Source: Caulobacter sp. B11 (lineage in GTDB: Bacteria; Pseudomonadota; Alphaproteobacteria; Caulobacterales; Caulobacteraceae). From it: DNA of 25,452 nt. The notes under the pieces were generated by a model. It was not told the DNA's origin and made no database searches. It was given only the letters and a program-made list of their open reading frames with translations. Positions 17,318-23,278 of this stretch are shown here, in pieces; the stretch's first letter is position 1; every line of letters starts with the position of its first letter. A program made the translations under genes and the position numbers. Where the stretch lies: NCBI RefSeq assembly GCF_002737765.1, contig NZ_PEGG01000002.1, forward strand, positions 1 through 25,452. The letters are read 5' to 3'.

Positions 17318-18627
17318 TAGGCCTGTTCGCCGAACACCCGGGCGAAGATCACGTCGACGTTCTTGGTGTGGTAGCCATAGTCGAACAGGTCCTCGAGCAC
17401 CTGATCGCTCAGGGCCTTGGAGACCACCGGGTCGGCCTTGAGGAAGTCGATGAACTTGCCCTCGCCGCGCCACACCTTCATCGAATTGCCCTGCACGGCG
17501 GCGTAGGCGTCCTCCCGCGACACGCCTTCCTGGGTCAGGGCCAGCATCACCCGCTGCGAGAACACCAGCCCGCCGAGGCGGTCGAGGTTCCGGGCCATGT
17601 TGTCGGGATAGATGTTGAAGCGCTCGATCACCCCGGCCAGGCGGCGCAGGGCGAAGTCGAGATGGATGGTGGCGTCGGGGCCGATGCCGCGCTCGACCGA
17701 CGAGTGGCTGATGTCGCGCTCGTGCCAGAGGGCGACGTTCTCGAGCGCCGGGGTCACGGCCGAGCGCACCAGCCGGGCCAGGCCGGTCAGGTTCTCGGTC
17801 AGGATCGGGTTACGCTTGTGGGGCATGGCCGAGCTGCCCTTCTGCCCGACCTCGAACGGCTCCTCGGCCTCCAGCACCTCGGTGCGCTGCAGGTGGCGGA
17901 TCTCGGTGGCCAGCCGCTCGACCGACGAGGCGACCACGCCGAGGGCGCAGAAATAGGCCGCGTGGCGGTCGCGCGGAATGACCTGGGTCGAGACCGGCTC
18001 GACCACCAGGCCCAGCTTGTCGGCCACGTGCTGCTCGACCCGCGGATCGACATTGGCGAAGGTGCCGACGGCGCCCGAAATCGCGCAGGTGGCGATCTCG
18101 AACTTGGCCATCGCCAGGCGCTCTTTCGCCCGCTGGAACTCGGCATAGTAGCCGGCCAGCTTGAGGCCGAAGGTGATCGGTTCGGCGTGGATGCCGTGGC
18201 TGCGGCCGACGCAGACCGTCATCCTGTGTTCCAGGGCCCGGCGCTTGAGGGCGGCCAGCAGCAGGTCGACATCCTCGATCAGCAGGTCGGTGGCGCGGCT
18301 CAGCTGCACGGCGAAACAGGTGTCCAGCACGTCGCTGCTGGTCATGCCCTGGTGCAGGAAGCGCGCCTCGGGCCCGACGATCTCGGAGACGTGGGTCAGG
18401 AAGGCGATGACGTCATGCTTGGTGACGCGCTCGATCTCGTCGATGCGGTCGCTGTCCCAGACCGCGTCGCGGCCCTTTTCCCAGATCGTCTCGGCCGCCA
18501 GCTTGGGGATGACCCCAAGTTCAGCCATGGCGTCGGCGGCGTGGGCCTCGATCTCGAACCAGATCTTGTACTTGGTCTGGCTGGACCAGATGGCGGCGGC
18601 TTCGGGGCGGGAATAACGGGTGATCAT
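17317..18627 (-). CDS. purB: Adenylosuccinate lyase PurB
   Basis: PurB cleaves SAICAR to AICAR plus fumarate and adenylosuccinate to AMP plus fumarate. The 436-residue protein shows the fumarase/aspartase superfamily signature GSSAMPHKRNP (264-274, with the catalytic serine), HQGMTSSDVLDT (92-103), GRSHGIHAEP (141-150, catalytic His144) and SGAVGTFAN (184-192). The ATG at 18627 gives MITRYSRPEAAAIWS, the usual start. The frame is intact. It overlaps by one base with the deoxyinosine glycosylase gene downstream. Confidence 0.98.
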   Translation of the reverse strand: MITRYSRPEAAAIWSSQTKYKIWFEIEAHAADAMAELGVIPKLAAETIWEKGRDAVWDSDRIDEIERVTKHDVIAFLTHVSEIVGPEARFLHQGMTSSDVLDTCFAVQLSRATDLLIEDVDLLLAALKRRALEHRMTVCVGRSHGIHAEPITFGLKLAGYYAEFQRAKERLAMAKFEIATCAISGAVGTFANVDPRVEQHVADKLGLVVEPVSTQVIPRDRHAAYFCALGVVASSVERLATEIRHLQRTEVLEAEEPFEVGQKGSSAMPHKRNPILTENLTGLARLVRSAVTPALENVALWHERDISHSSVERGIGPDATIHLDFALRRLAGVIERFNIYPDNMARNLDRLGGLVFSQRVMLALTQEGVSREDAYAAVQGNSMKVWRGEGKFIDFLKADPVVSKALSDQVLEDLFDYGYHTKNVDVIFARVFGEQA

Positions 18628-18706
18628 GAGGCCGGGGTTTCGGCGCGGCGAGGCCGGGAGTCAAGGGCGGGGAGGGCTCTGAGCCCTCCGAGACCGCGAC
18701 GGCCGG

Positions 18707-18970
18707 CTATTTCGCGTAGACCACGCGGCACTCGCCCTCGACCGTGGTGTAGCGGCCATTGGCGGCGTCGACGAACGAGATCCGGCCGCCCTCGTCATAT
18801 TCGACCTTGCCGGTCGAGCGACCGGTGAAGTTCTGGGTCCCGTAGGTCCAGCAGACAATATCGGCCGGTTTGTCGCCCCAGGTGGCCTCGCGGCTGGCGA
18901 CCTTGCTGTCGGTGCAGGCGCCGGTCGCGACCGTGAGCAGCAGGATGGCGGTCGTGGCGACGAGGCGCAT
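18707..18970 (-). CDS. Small exported (lipo)protein, unknown function
   Basis: An 87-residue protein starting at the ATG at 18970. The first 18 residues are a signal sequence (MRLVATTAILLLTVATGA); the following Cys19 could be lipidated although the lipobox TGAC is not ideal. The mature part contains Cys40 and Cys80, which could form a disulfide, and beta-like segments (STGKVEYDEGGRISFVDAAN). I do not recognise the family. The same frame is open far upstream but only through the repeat region and the antisense of the neighbouring transporter. It lies 79 bp upstream of purB on the same strand. Confidence 0.75.
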   Translation of the reverse strand: MRLVATTAILLLTVATGACTDSKVASREATWGDKPADIVCWTYGTQNFTGRSTGKVEYDEGGRISFVDAANGRYTTVEGECRVVYAK

Positions 18971-18989
18971 GGAGAGGCTTTCATTCTTT

Positions 18990-19269
18990 GGGCCCCGGCG
19001 TTCGGGCCGGGCGGGGTTGTAACTTCGCGATATTCGCGGGGGCGGGTCAAGGCTTACCGGCGGGCGCGTGCCAGATGCTCCCCCATTGGGGGAGCTGTCG
19101 CGGAGCGACTGATGGGGCTCCCGGTCGGGGCCAGCGCTACCCCCTCCGGCCCTCTGGGCCACCTCCCCCGGAGGGGGAGGATTTTGCGGTAGCGCCGCCG
19201 CCGCCGGCGCCCCCATCCCCAACCCCTTCCCCGCGAGGGGGAAGGGGCTTTTGACGCTCAGGCCGTCCC
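18990..19269. repeat. GC-rich intergenic hairpin repeats
   Basis: Roughly 280 bp without a gene. Three hairpins dominate it: GCTCCCCCA/TGGGGGAGC (19077-19085 with 19087-19095), CCTCCCCC/GGGGGAGG (19162-19169 with 19073-distant partner excluded, pairing locally to 19173-19180), and CCCCTTCCCC/GGGGAAGGGG (19223-19232 with 19238-19247, followed by CTTTT). The linking motifs GAGCTGTCGCGGAGCGACTGA and GGCCCTCTGGGCC are of the kind seen in dispersed intergenic repeats of Caulobacter and related bacteria. I infer a mosaic of such repeats that may also end the MFS gene transcript at 19270. Confidence 0.7.
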
Positions 19270-20775
19270 TCAGGCCTGGGCCACGGCCCGTTCCTTCATG
19301 TGCTTGACCATGCCGATGGCGGCCAGGGCGTAGTGCAGGCCGGCCCAGGCGTAGAAGCACAGCGAGACGATGATGCCCTGCTGGGTTGAGCGGGCCATGG
19401 CGCCCTTGCACAGGCCGGCCAGTTCGGCGTCGGCCCCCTTGGGGGCGAGGCCGCCGGGGCAGCTGGTGGTGAAGCTGGCCGCGCCCGGATCGGTGAAGGC
19501 GCCGGTCAGGGCGGAGAAGATCCCGGTCGAGGCGGGATGGTTGAAGTTGAAGTGCGATAGGGTGTCGATCAGCCAGCCGGTGAACACCGGCCCGCCGCCC
19601 AGGGCGATCAGGTTCAGGAAGAAGAACAGGATGGCGGTGGCGGTGGCCCGGCGGCGCGGATCGACCGAGTTCTGGACCACCGCGAAGGTCGGGGCCAGAT
19701 AGACATAGTGGAAGATGCCGGGGATCAGCAGGATCAGGGCCGTCGTCTGCCAGTTGGTCTGCAGATAGGCCAGGATATAGATCGGGGTGCAGATGGTCAG
19801 GCCGAGGGCCGGGACCAGGGCATACCACTTGGCGCTCCGCTTGCCGGCCCAGTCGCCGAGGAAGCCGCCGACCAGGGTGCCGATGCCGGCCGAGAAGCCG
19901 CCGATCAGGCCGGTGATCAGACCCACCTGGGCCAGGCCCAGCTCGAAGCTTCGCACGAAATAGGGCGGGACGAACGCGCCCGAGCCATAGGAGCCGAACG
20001 AGGCGATGGTCACGCCCAGCACCATATGCAGCACCGGCCATTTGCCGAACAGCACCGTGGTCACGGCCCACAGCTCGCGGAACTCCTCGGCCAGCGAGAA
20101 CTTCGGCTTGGCCACGACCGGCGGCGTGATGTCCTCAAGCTCGGCGTTGACCGGCTTGGTCTCCGAATGGCCGCGCGGCGGTTCCTTGACGATCAGCTTG
20201 ACCAGGACGGCCAGCAGGATGCCCGGCAGGCCGACGATCACGAAGGCGACGCGCCAGCTGAACTCCTGGGCCAGCCAGCCGCCGCCACGGCCCGAACATG
20301 GTGCCCAGCGGGATGCCGAACGAATAGATCGACAGGGCCGAGGCGCGTTGCTTGGTTCGTAATAGTCGCTGATCAGCGAATGGGACGGCGGCGAGCAGCC
20401 GGCCTCGCCGATCCCGACCCCGAAGCGATAGGCGGCCAGCTGGGCGAAGCTGGCGGCGCTGCCGCACAGGGCGGTGAAGCCCGACCAGATGACCAGGGAG
20501 ACGGAGATGATCGTCACCCGATTGAAACGCTCGGCCAGGCGGGCGATCGGAATGCCCAGCAGGGTGTAGAGCAGGGCGAAATACAGCCCGCCCAGCAGGC
20601 CCAGCTGGGTGTCGGTGAGGTTGAGGTCGACCTTGATGGCCTGGCCGATGGTGGCGATGATCGTGCGGTCGATGAAGTTGAAGGTGTAGGTGGCCAGCAG
20701 CAGGCTCAGCACACCAGCCTTGTAACCGTTCGAAAACAGCGGCTTTTCACCGCTCGGCGCAGACGCCTCAGCCAT
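19270..20775 (-). CDS. MFS transporter, Spinster-type, with hidden out-of-frame segment
   Basis: A twelve-helix major facilitator superfamily transporter, about 502 residues, related to Spinster-type carriers. Visible marks: TYTFNFIDRTIIATIGQAIK (helix 1), GIPIARLAERFNR (the A-loop motif), FGVGIGEAGCSPPSHSLISD (helix 4-5) and a second-half helix set ending MVKHMKERAVAQA. A long loop after about residue 430 contains a Cys pair. Although open throughout, residues about 143-163 (20285-20350) are nonsense compared with the paralogue next door: the correct KRASALSIYSFGIPLGTMFG lies in another frame and the protein resumes at GGWLAQEFSW. One base is missing near 20348 and two near 20287, so the frame is restored by chance. 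The substrate is unknown. Confidence 0.92.
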   Translation of the reverse strand: MAEASAPSGEKPLFSNGYKAGVLSLLLATYTFNFIDRTIIATIGQAIKVDLNLTDTQLGLLGGLYFALLYTLLGIPIARLAERFNRVTIISVSLVIWSGFTALCGSAASFAQLAAYRFGVGIGEAGCSPPSHSLISDYYEPSNAPRPCRSIRSASRWAPCSGRGGGWLAQEFSWRVAFVIVGLPGILLAVLVKLIVKEPPRGHSETKPVNAELEDITPPVVAKPKFSLAEEFRELWAVTTVLFGKWPVLHMVLGVTIASFGSYGSGAFVPPYFVRSFELGLAQVGLITGLIGGFSAGIGTLVGGFLGDWAGKRSAKWYALVPALGLTICTPIYILAYLQTNWQTTALILLIPGIFHYVYLAPTFAVVQNSVDPRRRATATAILFFFLNLIALGGGPVFTGWLIDTLSHFNFNHPASTGIFSALTGAFTDPGAASFTTSCPGGLAPKGADAELAGLCKGAMARSTQQGIIVSLCFYAWAGLHYALAAIGMVKHMKERAVAQA

Positions 20776-20793
20776 CTTGGTGTTTCTCCCCGT

Positions 20794-20832
20794 TCAAACA
20801 CTTGTTCTAGTTGGCTGACTGTAGACGTAGGG
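20794..20832 (-). promoter_or_regulatory. Conserved upstream element, copy 1
   Basis: In the direction of the MFS gene it reads TCTACAGTCA, then CAACTAGAACAAGTGTTTGA, ending 19 bp before the ATG at 20775. The same element occurs before the second MFS gene. TAGAAC fits the 3' part of the Caulobacter housekeeping -10 consensus (GCTANAWC), and the CAAGTGTTTG part is a near-palindrome that could bind a repressor. Confidence 0.55.
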
Positions 20833-20888
20833 GAAGCGCTGGTGAAAGCGCCAATTTGATCAGAACGGTTCGGGGGCCTGGCCAGCGC

Positions 20889-22222
20889 TCAGCTGACCAT
20901 GTCCTCGCGGATGGTTTTGCGGGCCAGCCAGAACAGCACGAAGGCGATCAGGCCAAACAGGCTGGAGACGATCAGGGCCCAGCGCACGCCCTGGGCCTCG
21001 CCCAGGCCCATCGGCCCGGCCAGCAGGTCGCTGAGCGCTCCGACCGCCAGGGCCCCAGGCCCAGTCCGACGAGGTTGATGATGAACAGCAGCACCGCCGA
21101 GGCCGTGGCCCGCATGGCCGGGTCGACGATGCTCTGGGCCGTGGCGTAGACCGGCCCGTACCACAGGGTGCCCAGCAGGGCCGGCACGACCAGCAGCAGG
21201 CCGGCGGCCACGGCGCTGTCGAGGCTGACGGCGACGATGAAGAAGGGAATGGTGATCACCGAGGCGATGGCCGGCACTACCACATAGGCCCGCAGGTCCT
21301 TGGCGCCGAGCTTGTCGGCCAGGACCCCGCCCAGCCAGGCTCCGATCACGCCGGCCGTGCCGCCGATCAGGCCCAGGGCCAGACCCAGGAAGCCGGCCGA
21401 CTTCAGGCCGAACAGGGCGGCGGTCTGGGCCAGCTCCACCCCGTGGTTGCGAAAGAAGAACGAGGCGGTGAACGGCGCGTGGCCATAGCCGACAAAGGCC
21501 TTGATCGAGGCGGCGAAGGCCACCAGCCAGAAGGTCTTCTTGGTGGCCAGCACCGCCAGGGCGGCGGCGAAACTGATCTGGTTGACGGCCCGGGCGGCCA
21601 GGTCGGCGGCCAGCTGCCGGCGCGGCTCGATCAGGGTGAAGATGGCGACCAGGGCGAACAGCAGCCCGGGGGCTCCGGCCACCATGAAGGCCACGCGCCA
21701 GCCATAGGCGTCGGCGACCAGCCCGCCCATGGCCATGCCGGCCAGGGTGCCCAGCGGCGTGCCGATCGAATAGAAGGCGATGGCGCTGGCCCGCTTTTCC
21801 TTGGGCACATAGTCGCTGATCAGCGAGTGGGAGGCGGGGGTGCAGCCGGCCTCGCCGACCCCGACGCCGATCCGGGCGATGATCAGTTGCCAGAAGTTCT
21901 GGGCGAAGCCGCACAGGACGGTGAAGACGCTCCAGGCCGCCACCGAGGCGCCGATGATCATCGGCCGGTTCTTGCGCTCGGCCAGACGGGCGATCGGGAT
22001 GCCCAGCACGGTGTAGAAGACCGCGAAGGCCAGGCCGCTCATCATGCCTAGTTGCCAGTCGGCCAGGCCGAGGTCGCGCTTGATCGGCTCGGCCAGGATA
22101 TTGACCACCTGCCGGTCGAGGAAGTTGAGGGTGTAGATGATCAGCAGCACCCAAAGGGCGTAGCGACGATAGGCGGCCGACACCGGATTGATCACGGGCG
22201 ACGGGATGGCGGTCTCGGCCAT
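20889..22222 (-). CDS. MFS transporter, Spinster-type (frameshifted near the 3' end)
   Basis: A second twelve-helix MFS transporter, about 444 residues after repair, and a paralogue of the adjacent one. Shared landmarks: IYTLNFLDRQVVNILAEPIK, GIPIARLAERKNRP, IGVGVGEAGCTPASHSLISD and KEKRASAIAFYSIGTPLGTL. The frame breaks near 21050-21057. Upstream it reads NLVGLGLGP, then the true end LAVGALSDLLAGPMGLGEAQ and a last helix ending RKTIREDMVS continues in another frame to the TGA at 20889. One missing G/C in the GGG-CCCC run restores GLGLGPLAVGALSD. Its start (ATG 22222) has a GGGAGAGAG ribosome-binding site. The loss of helix 12 would likely kill the protein, so I infer a sequence error. The substrate is unknown. 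Confidence 0.92.
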
Positions 22223-22234
22223 GGTCTCTCTCCC

Positions 22235-22276
22235 TCAAACGTTTGTTCTAATCGTTGAGGTGACTGTAGACGCAGG
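22235..22276 (-). promoter_or_regulatory. Conserved upstream element, copy 2
   Basis: Reads TCTACAGTCA, then TTAGAACAAACGTTTGAGG toward the MFS gene, ending 13 bp before its ATG. It matches copy 1 (20794-20832) at most positions, with a 4-base longer spacer. CAAACGTTTG is a perfect 10-bp palindrome. It also lies in the region divergent to the GST gene. Confidence 0.55.
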
Positions 22277-22321
22277 GTAAGCCGGATGACCACCCGTCAC
22301 GACATCGCCCAGGAGTCCGCC

Positions 22322-22944
22322 ATGGAAATCGTCATCGGCACCCAGAAGTGGTCCAGCTGGTCGTTGCGGCCCTGGCTGGCGCTCAAGCGCACCGGCGCGC
22401 CGTTCAAGGAGACCCTGATCGCCCTGCGTCAGGTGGGGGTGTCGGAGGCCGAGATCAGCCAGCATTCGCCGAGCAAGCTGGTGCCGGTGCTGAAGGACGG
22501 CGACCTGACCGTCTGGGACAGCCTGGCGATCTGCGAATATCTGGCCGAGCGCTTCCCCGAGGCGCGCCTGTGGCCGGCCGATCAGGCCCTGCGGGCCCTG
22601 GCGCGGTCGGCGGCGGCCGAGATGCATTCGGGCTTCGCCTCGCTGCGCGGCGAATGCCCGATGGAGCTGGAAACCCGCAAGAGCGTGGCGATTTCCGAGG
22701 CCACCCAGAAGGACGTGCGCAAGATCGTCGAGCGCTGGACCCAGCTGCTCAAGCGCTCCGGCGGACCGTTCCTGCTGGGCGAGTGGTCGATCGCCGACGC
22801 CTTCTACACCCCGGTCGCCACCCGGTTCCGCACTTACGGAATCCACCTGTCCGACCATGGCGACACCGGCGCGGCGGGGCCTATGCCGAGCGCCTGCTGG
22901 AGACGCCGGAATTCCTGGCCTGGGAAGCCGCCGCCCTGGCGTGA
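22322..22944 (+). CDS. Glutathione S-transferase family protein (frameshifted near the 3' end)
   Basis: A 207-residue (after repair) GST. The N-terminal thioredoxin-like domain has WSSWSLRPW (residues 10-18, Ser11/Ser12 as likely catalytic position), the cis-Pro in KLVPVL (52-57) and the glutathione-contacting DSLAICEYLAE (66-76). The helical C-terminal domain has the N-cap motif GEWSIADAFY. The ATG at 22322 is supported by AGGAG (22311-22315) six bases before; an in-frame ATG at 22286 lacks one. The frame breaks at the GGGG of 22875-22879: GDTGAAG should continue AYAERLLETPEFLAWEAAAL in another frame to the TGA at 22944. One missing G explains it. It is divergent from an MFS gene and 7 bp from the convergent phosphatase gene. 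Confidence 0.93.
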
Positions 22945-22951
22945 GGCGGTC

Positions 22952-23278
22952 TCAGCCGCGCGGCAGGTGCGATGAAACCCGCTTTAGCAGCAGATCCACC
23001 AGGGCCGGCTCCATGAAGGCGTAGTCGTCTGGGATGTCCAGGCAGATCACCCGAGCCTTCAGGTGTCGGCCAAAGCGCCGTGACAGCTTGGCGCGGTGGG
23101 TCTTTTCCATCACGAAGATCAGCTCGGCCCAGGCGACGAGCTCGCCGGTCAGCGGCTCCTCGGCGTCGTGATTGGTCCCGGCGGAACTGACCTCCAGGTC
23201 AGGGCGCGAGGCGAAGACCTGCTCGGCGGTGGGGCTGCGCAGCCGGTTCTGGCTGCAGACGAACAGGACCCGCCGCAA
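22952..23278 (-). CDS. Predicted low-molecular-weight protein tyrosine phosphatase (COG4551-like)
   Basis: A 108-residue short relative of low-molecular-weight tyrosine phosphatases. The P-loop is VCSQNRLRSPTAEQ with Cys8 and Arg14 in CX5R followed by Ser15; other family marks are VSSAGTNHDAEEPL and the ELIFVMEKTHRAKL strand-helix. The usual DPY/DP acid loop near the C-terminus is replaced by CLDIPDDYAFMEP, as in the short COG4551 type. The only available start is TTG at 23278, the codon directly after the pleC-like gene's TGA and in the same frame. No Shine-Dalgarno is visible, so translation probably depends on ribosomes finishing the kinase gene. Its substrate is unknown; a link with the kinase is only inferred. 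Confidence 0.85.
   Translation of the reverse strand: MRRVLFVCSQNRLRSPTAEQVFASRPDLEVSSAGTNHDAEEPLTGELVAWAELIFVMEKTHRAKLSRRFGRHLKARVICLDIPDDYAFMEPALVDLLLKRVSSHLPRG

Noticed and set aside
16799..17473. Longer version of the glycosylase reaching into purB
   Set aside because: The extra 52 residues are out-of-frame purB; the GTG overlapping the purB stop fits the family start.
17293..18828. 511-codon open frame on the + strand
   Set aside because: Antisense to purB; no domain, no ribosome-binding site.
18990..19269. CRISPR array
   Set aside because: The repeats are different hairpins, not equal repeats with regular spacers.
18707..20071. 454-codon - strand frame joining the small exported protein to upstream sequence
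   Set aside because: The upstream part is the wrong frame of the MFS gene and the hairpin repeats. The gene begins at 18970, where a signal peptide starts.
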